A stretch of 26,268 nucleotides of DNA from CAYJAD01 sp964372165 (GTDB lineage: Bacteria; Desulfobacterota; Desulfovibrionia; Desulfovibrionales; Desulfovibrionaceae): positions 1-26,268 of the forward strand of contig CAYJPT010000013.1 in NCBI GenBank assembly GCA_964372165.1, in the 5' to 3' direction. Position numbers and translations under genes: made by a program. The notes below the pieces were generated by a model. It was given only the letters and a program-made list of their open reading frames with translations. It was not told the DNA's origin and ran no database searches. Positions 6,860-16,748 of the stretch are shown piece by piece; positions within the stretch are counted from its first letter, which is position 1; each line of letters begins with the position of its first letter.

Positions 6860-9010
6860 ATGGCACTTTTCAAAAGAAAAATTAGAAATAGACGTGATAC
6901 ACAGCGTGTAGCTTCTAAAGATAAAATAAAAAAAGGTATTAAAAATACCACACCCAAGAAATCAGTGCGTGCAAAGCTTAGTAAGTTGGATTGGGGTGTA
7001 ATTCGCATTAATGTAGTAGTGGCTGGCTTTATCATTTTTTGGGTAGCCTTATGGGGAAGAGCTTGGTATTGGCAAATTGTACAAGGCTCATACCTTGCAG
7101 ATCAAGCAAAAAATCAACATATTACATCAATATTAGTAACCGGTAAACGGGGTGAAATTCTTGATCGACAAGGACAAGTGCTTGCACGTTCAGTTGAGAG
7201 TCGCTCCATATTTGCTCGTCCCTCAGAAGTGGAAAATATTGCTGTTGCTGCTGCAAAACTATCCAGTATTTTGGGTATTTCAGAGCAAAAAATTTATGAA
7301 AGTCTTTCAAATGAATCACGCAAGTTTATATGGATTGCCCGTAAGGTTGATGATCATACAGCCAAAGCAATTCAAGAATTAAAATTCAAAGGCATTGGTT
7401 TGTCAAAAGAATACGAGCGTGTGTACCCATTTAAGCATATGGCTGGGCAACTGTTGGGCTTTGTGGGTGTGGATGACCAAGGTCTTGAAGGTATTGAGCG
7501 TTCTTTTGAAAAGCATCTTGCAAGTGTCAGCACTAAACAGCTTGTGCAGCGTGATGCCATGGGGCGTAAATTCTTTTTACATTCTGAAGGTCAATCAGAG
7601 CCAGTGGGTCGGGATTTACGTTTAACCATTGATACACAAATACAGTTTTTTGCAGAAGAGGCCGTTGCAAAGGCAGTTGATGAATTTGGTGCAACTTGGG
7701 GTGGTGCTTTGTTAGTTGATGTTGAATCAGGTGAAATATTAGCCTGGGCGCAGTATCCATTTTTTAACCCCAATGCATTTAGCAATTATGCTCCAAGCCA
7801 GTACCGAAACAGACTAGCTTTTGACTCCCTTGAGCCAGGTTCTACCATAAAACCATTTTTGGTGGCAGCAGCCTTGGAGGAGAAACTTGTAACAAAGGAT
7901 AGCCTTTTTGATTGTGAAGATGGAAGATGGGAAACTATGGGTATTAGCATTAGGGATACATCTTATCATAAAGAATTGTCAGTAAGTCATATAGTAAGGT
8001 ATTCAAGTAACATAGGCGTTGCAAAAATTGGTCAAGTTTTAGGTGCTCCTACTTACCATAAGTATTTAACAAAGCTTGGGTTTGGGAATCGCACTGCTTT
8101 GCCGGTTTATGAAAGCAAAGGCATATTGCGTAGCGCAAAAAATTGGAAAGGTGTTGATTTATTAAGCGCATCATTTGGGCAGGGTTTTTCAACCACAGCT
8201 TTGCAAATGGCTCAAGCATATTTAACCTTGGTCAATAATGGTGTTTATAAACCTTTACGCTTGGTTATGGATACAAAAGAGGAAAATTTGCCTAAAGCAC
8301 AGCGCATTTACAGTGAAAGCGTTGCCAAAGAAGTACTTAGTATGCTGCGGGATGTTGTGCAAGAAGATGGAAGCGGCAAAAGAGCACGCATAAATGGTGT
8401 TGAAGTTGGTGGTAAAACAGGAACAGCACAAAAAGCAGATAAAGCAACCGGAACTTATGGTGATGGCCGCATGGCATCATTTGTAGGCTTTGCCCCTGCT
8501 GAGAAGCCTAAGTATTTAACTTTAGTGATGATAGATGAACCTACACGTAACTCTTATGGTGGTGTAGTTGCAGCACCGGTATTTCAACAGGTTACACGCT
8601 TAGCAATGACATATGGTGGTGACTTGCCGGATGTTGTTTTTGCTAATGCCACACAAAGTCCTTTAATAAAGCGTGGAGCGCAATTAGACGATGGAGATAG
8701 GAAATATAAGATTTCTAGCAAACCATCACCAATGTTTACCATGCCTATGTTTGCAAACTTAAAAAAAGCAAGCACAAAGTCAATAACATATAGCAAATTA
8801 CCTGGTCATATGAGCAAGGCAAGTGCGGTTGTTCCAAATGTAGTAGGTAAAACTGTGCGTACAGCTGTCGAATTGTTTGCACGAGGTGGTATAGTACCGG
8901 TACTCAAAGGTGATGGGCAAAGAGTTATTAGGCAAATACCTGCTCCTGGTAGTAAGTGGTCTGAACAGCAAAGCACAGAATTTATCTTGTGGCTTTCGGA
9001 GAAAAATTAA
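6860..9010 (+). CDS. ftsI: Septal peptidoglycan transpeptidase FtsI (PBP3) with PASTA domain
   Basis: A class B penicillin-binding protein of 716 residues, counted from ATG 6860. It has a basic cytosolic tail (1-45), one membrane anchor (about 46-66), a dimerisation/pedestal domain (about 80-245) and a transpeptidase domain (about 255-590). The three active-site motifs are STIK (328-331, catalytic serine 328), SSN (382-384) and KTGT (519-522). A C-terminal PASTA domain (about 656-714, VVPNVVGKTVRTAVELF...) follows a low-complexity linker. The E. coli enzyme lacks a PASTA domain and is shorter; such domains may sense the wall or allow docking. It cross-links septal peptidoglycan in the FtsQLBWI complex. 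Its stop overlaps the murE start by one base (TAATG). Confidence 0.96.
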   Translation: MALFKRKIRNRRDTQRVASKDKIKKGIKNTTPKKSVRAKLSKLDWGVIRINVVVAGFIIFWVALWGRAWYWQIVQGSYLADQAKNQHITSILVTGKRGEILDRQGQVLARSVESRSIFARPSEVENIAVAAAKLSSILGISEQKIYESLSNESRKFIWIARKVDDHTAKAIQELKFKGIGLSKEYERVYPFKHMAGQLLGFVGVDDQGLEGIERSFEKHLASVSTKQLVQRDAMGRKFFLHSEGQSEPVGRDLRLTIDTQIQFFAEEAVAKAVDEFGATWGGALLVDVESGEILAWAQYPFFNPNAFSNYAPSQYRNRLAFDSLEPGSTIKPFLVAAALEEKLVTKDSLFDCEDGRWETMGISIRDTSYHKELSVSHIVRYSSNIGVAKIGQVLGAPTYHKYLTKLGFGNRTALPVYESKGILRSAKNWKGVDLLSASFGQGFSTTALQMAQAYLTLVNNGVYKPLRLVMDTKEENLPKAQRIYSESVAKEVLSMLRDVVQEDGSGKRARINGVEVGGKTGTAQKADKATGTYGDGRMASFVGFAPAEKPKYLTLVMIDEPTRNSYGGVVAAPVFQQVTRLAMTYGGDLPDVVFANATQSPLIKRGAQLDDGDRKYKISSKPSPMFTMPMFANLKKASTKSITYSKLPGHMSKASAVVPNVVGKTVRTAVELFARGGIVPVLKGDGQRVIRQIPAPGSKWSEQQSTEFILWLSEKN
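8998..9001 (+). promoter_or_regulatory. Ribosome-binding site that sets the murE start
   Basis: GGAG is 8 bases before ATG 9010. An in-frame GTG at 8989 lies upstream of it and has no Shine-Dalgarno of its own. Confidence 0.8.
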
Positions 9011-10491
9011 TGAAATTTGCTGAATTAATATATGAAATACAAAATCGTGAGAATGATTCTGACCTACAGATAAAGATAGATTCACGCAATGTTAAAAAGG
9101 GTGATGTTTTTGTTGCAATTTCAGGGACAAATGAAGATGGCAATGTATACATCACTGCAGCTATTGAAGCTGGTGCCTCAATAGTAGTATGTAATGAAGA
9201 TGGTTTATTAAAAGAGTTTCTAGCTAATAAAGAAGTTGAATTTGTAATACATGAAAGTCCACGTCAAGCTTTATGGCAATTGGCAAAAATATATTATAAT
9301 ATTGAAACATTAAGCAAAATTAATGATGCACGCATAATAGGTATTACAGGAACAAATGGTAAAACAACTTGTGCATATTTATTGGAACATTTGTTCACAA
9401 GAATTGGATACAAAGTTGGTGTAATGGGTACAGTAAGTTATCGCTGGCCAAATAATGAAATTGCAGCGCCTTTAACTACTCCAGATAGCATAACTTTATA
9501 TACAACGCTTGCTAAAATGTTAAGTGATGATGTTGATATAATCATAATGGAAGTATCTTCTCACGCACTTGATCAAGAGCGTGTAGGCGGTATTGAATTT
9601 GCCGGAGCAATTTTTACAAATTTGACACAAGATCATTTAGATTTTCACAAGGAAATGCAGGGGTATTTTGAAGCAAAGTCAAAGCTATTTACTGTTTTAC
9701 CTTTAGAAAAAAAAGCCATTGCAATAAATGCTGATGATAGCTGGGGTAGAAAATTATTAAGCATTTGCCCGCATGCTCATGCATTTTCCTTGCAAGACTC
9801 GCAGCTGGCAAATGAATCAATCAAGGGGCAAGTTAACAATATGTCGCCAGATGGCATACTGCTAGAAATGAATAGTAAAAATGAAACATGGATATTGCAA
9901 TCACCCTTGGTAGGTGCATTTAACGCATCAAATTTATTAGCAGTGCAAACTTTAGCTTTGGCAATGGGTGTTAAAAGTGATGATCTTAAGTGCTTAGAAG
10001 AATTTTATGGTGTGTGTGGTCGCTTAGAGAGAGTGCAAAATAAGCAAAATTTAAATGTTTTTGTAGATTATGCGCACACACCCGACGCTTTAGTTAATGT
10101 TTTACAAGCATTACGAGGAGCTGGATTTAGCAAAATAATAACAGTTTTTGGATGCGGCGGTAATAGGGATAGAACCAAGAGACCATTAATGGGGCAAGCC
10201 GTTGCTGATTATACAGATGTTGCTGTTTTAACGTCTGATAATCCTCGCTTTGAAGAGCCACAAGAAATAATCAATGACGTACTACCAGGTTTAAAAACAC
10301 GTCAAGGATTAGAAATTATAGTAGAAGTAGACCGCAAACTAGCTACGCAAAAAGCATTACAGTTATTACAAAACTGCGAAACAAATAAGACGGCAGTGCT
10401 TATTGCAGGAAAGGGGCATGAAGATTACCAAATAATTAAAGGAATTAAGCATCCATATAGTGATCAGCAAACAGTGCAGGAGTTATTGTAG
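9010..10491 (+). CDS. murE: UDP-MurNAc-L-Ala-D-Glu:meso-diaminopimelate ligase
   Basis: A 493-residue cytosolic ligase from ATG 9010. It uses ATP to add the third amino acid to UDP-MurNAc-dipeptide. The ATP loop GTNGKTT is at 114-120, the VSSHALDQERV and NLTQDHLDFH motifs lie in the central domain, AKSKLF holds the lysine expected to be carbamylated, and DYAHTPDAL is near 353. The C-terminal domain has GCGGNRDRTKRPLM and DNPR at 410-413. DNPR selects meso-diaminopimelate over lysine, so the organism makes DAP-type peptidoglycan. GKGHEDYQ (467-474) is also typical. The start overlaps the ftsI stop by one base, and the stop overlaps the murF start by one base. Confidence 0.97.
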   Translation: MKFAELIYEIQNRENDSDLQIKIDSRNVKKGDVFVAISGTNEDGNVYITAAIEAGASIVVCNEDGLLKEFLANKEVEFVIHESPRQALWQLAKIYYNIETLSKINDARIIGITGTNGKTTCAYLLEHLFTRIGYKVGVMGTVSYRWPNNEIAAPLTTPDSITLYTTLAKMLSDDVDIIIMEVSSHALDQERVGGIEFAGAIFTNLTQDHLDFHKEMQGYFEAKSKLFTVLPLEKKAIAINADDSWGRKLLSICPHAHAFSLQDSQLANESIKGQVNNMSPDGILLEMNSKNETWILQSPLVGAFNASNLLAVQTLALAMGVKSDDLKCLEEFYGVCGRLERVQNKQNLNVFVDYAHTPDALVNVLQALRGAGFSKIITVFGCGGNRDRTKRPLMGQAVADYTDVAVLTSDNPRFEEPQEIINDVLPGLKTRQGLEIIVEVDRKLATQKALQLLQNCETNKTAVLIAGKGHEDYQIIKGIKHPYSDQQTVQELL

Positions 10492-11936
10492 TGCAATTAA
10501 CTATTGGCCAGATACAAAACATTTTGCAAGCACAATATAATCCAGCAAAAAATGAGAATATTGATGCTAACAAAATGATAATACATGAAGTTTACCGTGA
10601 TAGTAAGGAAGTAACTGTCGGTTCTCTTTTTGTATGTATTGTTGGTCAAAGGCTTGATGGACACAGCTTTGCAGAACAAGCTGTGGCAAGTGGTGCAAGT
10701 GTTCTTCTTGTACAGCGATACCTAGAGCATCTTGATGTGGCGCAATTAGTTGTGGATGACACAATAAAGGCTCTTGGAAAATTAGCTAAAGCTTGGCGTG
10801 ACCAATTCATAGGGAAGGTTATTGCCATAACTGGTAGTGCTGGCAAAACAACTCTTAAGGATTGCCTAACGCAATTATTAGGCAGCAATGATAAAAAAGT
10901 CGCATGTAATATGCTTAATTATAACAACCAAATTGGTTTACCACTATCAATACTAGCAACATCTGGAATAGAAGACTATTGGGTAATGGAAGTAGGCATA
11001 AGTCAAGCTCATGACATGCAGGAACTTGGAGAGATATTAACACCAGATATGGCAATAATATTGAATGCTGGGGCTGCTCATACTGAGGGCTTAGGAGAAA
11101 AGGGTGTTTCTTGGCATAAAGCGCAATTATTAAAATATATTCGTAAAGAAAATTCCGGAACTCAGGCTTTTGTTTGTGCTGATTATAAACTTTTGGTGCA
11201 GGAAGCTAAAAAATTATGTGACAATATATGCTTTTTTTCAGGTGTGCAAAATAATACACAAAATAATGTGCAGTGGAATACAAACTATGTTGAATTAGTT
11301 GAATGTGAATTTGAAAATGCAGCTAATAAATTTTTAGGTAAATATTGCGTAAGTGACGGAAAAAGCAGTTTTGAGGTGCTAACGCCTTTTTGTGGTAGTT
11401 ATGGAGCTGAAAATATTTCTGCAATGGTTGCCGTAGCAAATAATTTAGATTTTACATGGGAAGATATTAAAAGAGGTCTGCAAACAATTCAACTTCCAAG
11501 CCAGCGATTTAACACTCATTATATTGATTCATGGACAATTATTGATGATAGCTACAACGCAAATGCACTATCAATGCAGCGTATGCTTGAAGCCACAGTT
11601 CAAAAAGCAAAATCAAATCCTTGCTATGTAGTATTAGGTGCAATGGGTGAACTTGGTGACTTAGCGCAAATTGAACATGAAAATTTAGGCTGCAATATTG
11701 CAATGCTTCCGATTAAAAAAATCTTTTGGAAAGGCGCACATGCAAATGATGTACAGAAAGGTCTAGAAAAAAATCATTATGCTGGTGAATTTTCAGTAAT
11801 TTTAGATGAGGACGACTTTAATCAGCAATGGGAAAATGCAAAGTTAAGCCCAGGTACTGTGTTATTTAAGGGATCTCGTAGTAATGCCTTAGAAAAGTTA
11901 GTTGAAATTGTAATGAAGCTTATTAATAAGAAATAA
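10491..11936 (+). CDS. murF: UDP-MurNAc-tripeptide:D-alanyl-D-alanine ligase
   Basis: The 481-residue cytosolic ligase adds D-Ala-D-Ala to complete UDP-MurNAc-pentapeptide. The N-terminal domain has DSKEVTVGSLFVCIVGQRLDGH, the ATP loop GSAGKTT is at 115-121, MEVGISQAHDMQELGEIL lies in the central domain, and DDSYNAN (352-358) is the family signature. The start is GTG, overlapping the murE TAG by one base (TAGTG). GGAG at 10479-10482, 8 bases upstream, supports that codon. The D-Ala-D-Ala ligase (ddl) that supplies its substrate is not in this cluster. A 77-bp A-rich gap without a hairpin separates it from mraY. Confidence 0.96.
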   Translation: MQLTIGQIQNILQAQYNPAKNENIDANKMIIHEVYRDSKEVTVGSLFVCIVGQRLDGHSFAEQAVASGASVLLVQRYLEHLDVAQLVVDDTIKALGKLAKAWRDQFIGKVIAITGSAGKTTLKDCLTQLLGSNDKKVACNMLNYNNQIGLPLSILATSGIEDYWVMEVGISQAHDMQELGEILTPDMAIILNAGAAHTEGLGEKGVSWHKAQLLKYIRKENSGTQAFVCADYKLLVQEAKKLCDNICFFSGVQNNTQNNVQWNTNYVELVECEFENAANKFLGKYCVSDGKSSFEVLTPFCGSYGAENISAMVAVANNLDFTWEDIKRGLQTIQLPSQRFNTHYIDSWTIIDDSYNANALSMQRMLEATVQKAKSNPCYVVLGAMGELGDLAQIEHENLGCNIAMLPIKKIFWKGAHANDVQKGLEKNHYAGEFSVILDEDDFNQQWENAKLSPGTVLFKGSRSNALEKLVEIVMKLINKK

Positions 11937-12013
11937 AAAATAGAATTTACGTAAAAAAATAAAGAAAAAAATTAATAGCAATAAAATAAAAAGAGATAAG
12001 TGGAGAGGATAAC

Positions 12014-13090
12014 ATGTTATATAATCTGTTGGTACCATTAGCCAATGAGTGGTCTGCATTAAATGTTTTCCGCTATATTACTTTCCGTTCTGCTTGGGCT
12101 TTAATTACAGCGCTGCTTATTTCAATAATAATTGGTCCAATGTTTATTAATTGGCTAAGAAAGTTAAAATTTGGTCAATATATTCATGAAGATGTAGCAA
12201 CGCATAGTGCAAAAGCTGGCACACCTACAATGGGTGGATTACTAATTATATTTAGCCTGCTTATAAGCGTGCTAATATGGGGTGATTTAAGCAATGTTTA
12301 CCTCTGGCTTACCATATATGTCTTTGTAGGGTTTGGATTTTTGGGCTTTATTGATGATATGGTAAAAATTAGAGGAAAAAAGAACCAAGGCATTAGTGTA
12401 AGTGTTAAGTTTTTTGGTCAGGTTTTGGTTGCTGGTGCAGCCATGATGATTTTAGTGCAGCAGCCAGAATTTACAACAACATTGGTCATACCAGTATTTA
12501 AAGATTTAGCTCCTGATCTTGGTTGGTTATACGTGCCTTTTGCTATAATTGTTATGGTTGGTTCATCAAATGCTGTAAATCTAACTGATGGTCTTGATGG
12601 TTTAGCCATAGGTCCAACCATAATGGCTGCTATTGTTTTATCTGTATTTATATATGTAACCGGACATTTGCGTTTTTCACAATACTTGATTGTCCCTTAT
12701 ATTCCTGGTGTTGGTGAGGTGACAGTATTTTGTGCGGCTCTAGTAGGAGCAGGACTTGGGTTTTTGTGGTACAATGCTTATCCTGCTCAAGTATTTATGG
12801 GTGATGTAGGTTCATTAAGTTTGGGTGGTGTTTTAGGATTTTTAGCTGTTTTGTGTAAGCAAGAATTGGTATTGCCAGTTGTAGGTGGTTTATTTGTAGC
12901 AGAAACTTTATCAGTTATTTTACAGGTAAGTTATTTCAAATGGTCAGGGGGCAAAAGAATTTTTCGCATGGCGCCATTACATCACCATTTTGAATTAAAA
13001 GGCATACCTGAGTCAAAAATTATCATAAGATTTTGGATTACTTCAATATTATTGGGACTATTAGCATTGTCAATGCTTAAGTTGCGCTAG
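12014..13090 (+). CDS. mraY: Phospho-MurNAc-pentapeptide transferase MraY
   Basis: A 358-residue integral membrane enzyme with about ten membrane segments. It transfers phospho-MurNAc-pentapeptide to undecaprenyl phosphate, giving lipid I at the inner face of the membrane. Signature loops are HSAKAGTPTMGG (64-75), FIDDMVK with the paired aspartates 114-115, NAVNLTDGLDGLA (186-198), NAYPAQVFMGDVGS (254-267) and the HHH triad in APLHHHFELKG (320-330). The ATG has a strong Shine-Dalgarno, GGAGAGG (12002-12008), 5 bases upstream. That site is complementary to the loop of a hairpin downstream of ftsZ. Confidence 0.97.
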   Translation: MLYNLLVPLANEWSALNVFRYITFRSAWALITALLISIIIGPMFINWLRKLKFGQYIHEDVATHSAKAGTPTMGGLLIIFSLLISVLIWGDLSNVYLWLTIYVFVGFGFLGFIDDMVKIRGKKNQGISVSVKFFGQVLVAGAAMMILVQQPEFTTTLVIPVFKDLAPDLGWLYVPFAIIVMVGSSNAVNLTDGLDGLAIGPTIMAAIVLSVFIYVTGHLRFSQYLIVPYIPGVGEVTVFCAALVGAGLGFLWYNAYPAQVFMGDVGSLSLGGVLGFLAVLCKQELVLPVVGGLFVAETLSVILQVSYFKWSGGKRIFRMAPLHHHFELKGIPESKIIIRFWITSILLGLLALSMLKLR

Positions 13091-13102
13091 GAATATAAAG
13101 GC

Positions 13103-14416
13103 ATGCAAATGTTAAAAAATACAAAAAATATAATCCCTCAAGTAATAAACGCAGGCTCAAAAGCAATAATTATTGGCGCTGGGCGTTCTGGCATTGCAGC
13201 TTTACGCTTATTGCTGGCACTTGAGGTTAAAGTTTGCTTGCTTGAAAAAGAAGCTAAAAATATTGACTCAACATTGCGGCAAGAACTTGAAGCAGCCGGT
13301 GTTAAAGTAATTCATGGTGAGCATAGCGAAGCACATTTTATAGATGTAGATTATATCATTCCAAGCCCGGGTATACCAATTAGTACAATTTTACCCTTGC
13401 TCCCAGCAAATAAAAAAATAGAAATTTTAGCAGAGATGGAACTTTCTTGGCGTTGCTTACAAGGGGAGTCAGTAATAGCAATCACTGGAACAAGTGGAAA
13501 AACAACTACAGCCTCACTTGCTGCAGCAATGATTGAAGAACATGGGCTAAAGGTGTTTTTAGGTGGTAATATTGGCACACCTTTAAGCGAGTATATTCTT
13601 GATGGCAAAAAAGCTGATGTACTGGTGCTTGAGGTATCAAGTTTTCAACTGCAAGCTTGTTCTGATTTTGCGCCAAATATAGCAGTGTTGTTAAATATTA
13701 CAGAAAATCACCTTGATTATCATAGAGATATGCAAGAATACATTGATGCAAAATTCAATATTTTTGCTAAACAAAAAAATAGTGATGTAGCCATTGCTCA
13801 TTATACTTTAGAGAATTTGGTAAATGAATATGGCATAAATGCGCGATTAGTTCGCATAGAAAAAACGCAAAATCAATTTCAAAAAAGCAATTTAGCAGGT
13901 AAACATAATATTGAAAACATAGAAGCAGCTTGGCTTGCCTGTAAAGAGCTTGGTATAAGCTATTCAAGTGCCGCTAAAGCTGTAGCAAATTTTTTGCCTC
14001 TAGCGCATCGTTTGGAAATGGTGCGCGAATTTGAAGGTGTATCATATGTAAATGATTCAAAATGTACAACTACATCATCTTTAAAAGTTGCTTTAGAGGC
14101 TTTTGATACACCAATTATTTTACTATGTGGTGGTAAATTTAAAGGTGGCGATTTACATTCATTACGCACATTGATTAAAGAAAAAGTTAAGCATGTTGCA
14201 TTGTTTGGTGATAGCAGAACTTACTTTGAACAAGCTTGGCAAGACATAGTGCCAATGTCTTGGACTGCAAATTTAGCTGAAACAATTACCATAGCTCGTA
14301 AGCATGCAAAGCCAAATGATGTTGTGCTTCTTGCTCCTGCTACCGCCTCTTTTGACTTATACAAAAATTATATGGCCCGTGGCGATGATTTTAAAAACTT
14401 GGTAGGAGCGATGTGA
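13103..14416 (+). CDS. murD: UDP-MurNAc-L-alanine:D-glutamate ligase
   Basis: A 437-residue cytosolic ligase that adds D-glutamate to UDP-MurNAc-L-Ala. The N-terminal Rossmann domain has IIGAGRSGIAALRLL (24-37), the ATP loop GTSGKTT is at 129-135, and LGGNIGTPL plus NITENHLDYHRDMQEYIDAKFNIF are central motifs. The C-terminal domain has NDSKCTTTSSLKVAL and LCGGKFKGGDL. Two starts are possible. ATG 13103 has TAGGA 10 bases upstream. ATG 13109 has AAAGG (13097-13101) at a better 7 bases, and would make the protein two residues shorter. The gap from mraY is 12 bases, and the stop overlaps the ftsW start (TGATG). Confidence 0.96.
   Translation: MQMLKNTKNIIPQVINAGSKAIIIGAGRSGIAALRLLLALEVKVCLLEKEAKNIDSTLRQELEAAGVKVIHGEHSEAHFIDVDYIIPSPGIPISTILPLLPANKKIEILAEMELSWRCLQGESVIAITGTSGKTTTASLAAAMIEEHGLKVFLGGNIGTPLSEYILDGKKADVLVLEVSSFQLQACSDFAPNIAVLLNITENHLDYHRDMQEYIDAKFNIFAKQKNSDVAIAHYTLENLVNEYGINARLVRIEKTQNQFQKSNLAGKHNIENIEAAWLACKELGISYSSAAKAVANFLPLAHRLEMVREFEGVSYVNDSKCTTTSSLKVALEAFDTPIILLCGGKFKGGDLHSLRTLIKEKVKHVALFGDSRTYFEQAWQDIVPMSWTANLAETITIARKHAKPNDVVLLAPATASFDLYKNYMARGDDFKNLVGAM
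14405..14408 (+). promoter_or_regulatory. Ribosome-binding site that sets the ftsW start
   Basis: GGAG lies 7 bases before ATG 14416. The alternative GTG at 14413 would be only 4 bases away, so ATG is preferred. Confidence 0.7.
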
Positions 14417-15624
14417 TGAAAAAAATTAATACATATCTTAAAGCTGTTAGTAAAATATTACCAAGTCACATTGAAAAAAACAATAATTCAGCTGTCACTG
14501 CGGAACAAGCCAAAAGCGAAAATCAATTTGATTGGTGGTTGTTTACAGTGGTTTTTATTTTACTAGGTCTTGGCCTTATTATGGTTTTAAGTGCCAGCGG
14601 AGTAGTTGCAGAAAGATTAAATGGCGATAAATATTACTTTTTTAAACGTCAATTAATATTTGTAATGATAGGGGGTACTGCTTTATGGATAACAGCAATA
14701 CTTCCGCGCAAATGGATATATAAATTACAATATCCGGCATTATTTCTAACATTTGTGCTTCTTTTTCTTACCATTACGCCATTAGCACCAACTATTAATG
14801 GCGCACAAAGATGGCTTCCTGTAGGTCCATTCTCGCTGCAACCAATGGAATTTGTAAAGATAGCGCTAGTTTTATACTTGGCTTATTTTATGAGTGCCAA
14901 GCAAAATTTAATCAAAACTTTCAGTCGAGGTGTAATTCCACCATTTGCAGTAACAGGTTGTTTTTGTATTTTGTTATTGATGCAACCGGACTTTGGTAGC
15001 GCTGTAATATTAACTGCTATCTTATTTTTTATGTGTGTTGCTGGTGGAACACGCTTTGTATATTTGTTTTTTGCTGTGGGCATGGCTATTGCTGGAGCCA
15101 TCGCACTTGCTATTTCTTCACCATATCGTATGCGCCGCTTAACTGCTTTTCTTGATCCATTTAAAGATGCTCAAGATAGTGGATATCAATTAGTTCAATC
15201 ATTATATGCTCTTGGTTCTGGAGGGTTTTTTGGTGTGGGCATTGGCTCAAGCAAACAAAAAATGTTTTATCTGCCTGAGGCACACAATGATTTTATAATT
15301 TCTGTATTGGGTGAAGAATTAGGATTTTTGGGTGTAAGTTTTGTAATGGCACTATTTGGTGTGTTTTTTTGGCGTTGTTATAAAATTATTGTTGGTCAAA
15401 GCAATTTACGTGATCGCTTTTGTGCTTTTGGATTGACACTCATTATTGCAATTGGTGCATCAATGAATCTTGCCGTTGTTATGGGACTTGCACCACCAAA
15501 AGGTATTCCAATGCCATTATTGAGTTATGGTGGTAGTAGTTTATTGGCAACATTACTTTGTGTTGGATTATTACTTAATTTTTCACGCACTGCTCAAGCA
15601 AATGCTGTGAAGCAAATACAATAA
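14416..15624 (+). CDS. ftsW: Septal peptidoglycan glycosyltransferase FtsW
   Basis: A SEDS-family membrane protein of 402 residues from ATG 14416, with a charged cytosolic N-terminal tail of about 40 residues and then about ten membrane segments. SEDS motifs include GAQRWLPVGPFSLQPMEFVKI (about 129-149), QPDFGSA (190-196), the large periplasmic loop with FLPEAHNDFI-type LPEAHNDFIISVLGEELGFLG (286-306), and MPLLSYGGSS near the C-terminus. It polymerises lipid II into septal glycan strands together with FtsI. The position between murD and murG is the usual one for FtsW rather than RodA. The start overlaps the murD stop by one base. Confidence 0.95.
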   Translation: MKKINTYLKAVSKILPSHIEKNNNSAVTAEQAKSENQFDWWLFTVVFILLGLGLIMVLSASGVVAERLNGDKYYFFKRQLIFVMIGGTALWITAILPRKWIYKLQYPALFLTFVLLFLTITPLAPTINGAQRWLPVGPFSLQPMEFVKIALVLYLAYFMSAKQNLIKTFSRGVIPPFAVTGCFCILLLMQPDFGSAVILTAILFFMCVAGGTRFVYLFFAVGMAIAGAIALAISSPYRMRRLTAFLDPFKDAQDSGYQLVQSLYALGSGGFFGVGIGSSKQKMFYLPEAHNDFIISVLGEELGFLGVSFVMALFGVFFWRCYKIIVGQSNLRDRFCAFGLTLIIAIGASMNLAVVMGLAPPKGIPMPLLSYGGSSLLATLLCVGLLLNFSRTAQANAVKQIQ

Positions 15625-15648
15625 ATTTGTATATTAATAGGCATAGAT

Positions 15649-16710
15649 ATGAATCGCATAATTTTAACTACGGGTGGAACAGGGGGACATGTCTTCCCAG
15701 CTTTAGCCGTGGCTGAAGAACTTAAGCGACTTAAAGATATGCAAATATTATTTGTCGGGTCAAAATATGGTCCAGAGCAAAAAATGGCAACTCAAGCTGA
15801 ACTAGCATTTGAAGGTTTGCCGGTGCGTGGTGTTCTTGGGCGTGGAATTCATGCTATTGGTGCTAGTGTTTCTATGCTGCGTGCTATTGTAATGGCAATT
15901 GCAATCATGCGCAAATTTAAGCCACAAGCTGTTATGGGTTTTGGGGGATATGCAGCCTTTGCACCAATGATTGCAGCACAATTGCTTGGTATTAAAACTA
16001 TTGTTCATGAGCAAAATGCAATTGCAGGTTTAAGTAATAAAATACAGGGATTTTTTGCAAAAAAAATATTCTTGGCTTTGCCAAATACTCAAGGATTTAA
16101 CAGCAAAAAAACTATAGTCACAGGTAATCCTGTGCGCTCAAGTATAAGTAATTTAGGCAAAATAGAGCATGATTTTTCTGGCAGACGATTATTAGTTGTA
16201 GGTGGTTCTCAAGGTGCTAAAGCATTAAATGATTTAATTATCAATAATTTTGAGCTTTTTAATGCCGCTGGCATAAGCATTTTGCACCAAAGTGGTAAAA
16301 GCGATTTTGAGAGAGTACGAGATGCTTATGTTGAAGGCAATCAGTCAACAAAAAATTTGTGTGCATTTATAGATGATATGACAAAAGCATATGATTTTGC
16401 AGATTTAGTTTTATGCCGCTCAGGCGCATCAACTATAGCAGAACTAGCTTCAGTGGGGCGTGGGGCTATATTAGTACCATTTCCTTTTGCTACACATGAC
16501 CACCAAAGCCACAATGCAGAGTTGTTGGTTAAGCAAGGTGCAGCACAAATGTTTGCTGAAAAGGATATGCTTTCACAAGGAATTGTTAAAAAAATTATCG
16601 AGTTATTAGAAAATCCATTGCAATTACAGAAAATGGCAAATGAAGCTAAAGAATTAAGCATGGGGCAAGCGGCTAGAAATATTGTACAGAATATTATGGC
16701 AATAATTTAA
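15649..16710 (+). CDS. murG: Undecaprenyl-PP-MurNAc-pentapeptide N-acetylglucosaminyltransferase MurG
   Basis: A 353-residue GT-B glycosyltransferase, peripheral on the inner membrane face, which converts lipid I to lipid II. The N-terminal glycine loop GGTGGH is at 9-14, MGFGGYAAF at 96-104 and HEQNA at 120-124. The C-terminal donor domain has GGSQGA (185-190), CRSGASTIAEL (256-266) and PFPFATHDHQSHNAELL (277-293), which bind UDP-GlcNAc. The start ATG follows an AGG-containing site about 8 bases upstream. It lies 24 bases after ftsW and 38 before murC. Confidence 0.97.
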   Translation: MNRIILTTGGTGGHVFPALAVAEELKRLKDMQILFVGSKYGPEQKMATQAELAFEGLPVRGVLGRGIHAIGASVSMLRAIVMAIAIMRKFKPQAVMGFGGYAAFAPMIAAQLLGIKTIVHEQNAIAGLSNKIQGFFAKKIFLALPNTQGFNSKKTIVTGNPVRSSISNLGKIEHDFSGRRLLVVGGSQGAKALNDLIINNFELFNAAGISILHQSGKSDFERVRDAYVEGNQSTKNLCAFIDDMTKAYDFADLVLCRSGASTIAELASVGRGAILVPFPFATHDHQSHNAELLVKQGAAQMFAEKDMLSQGIVKKIIELLENPLQLQKMANEAKELSMGQAARNIVQNIMAII

Positions 16711-16748
16711 GTAAATAGCTGAAATTTGCATGATGAAGGTAGGTTAAT

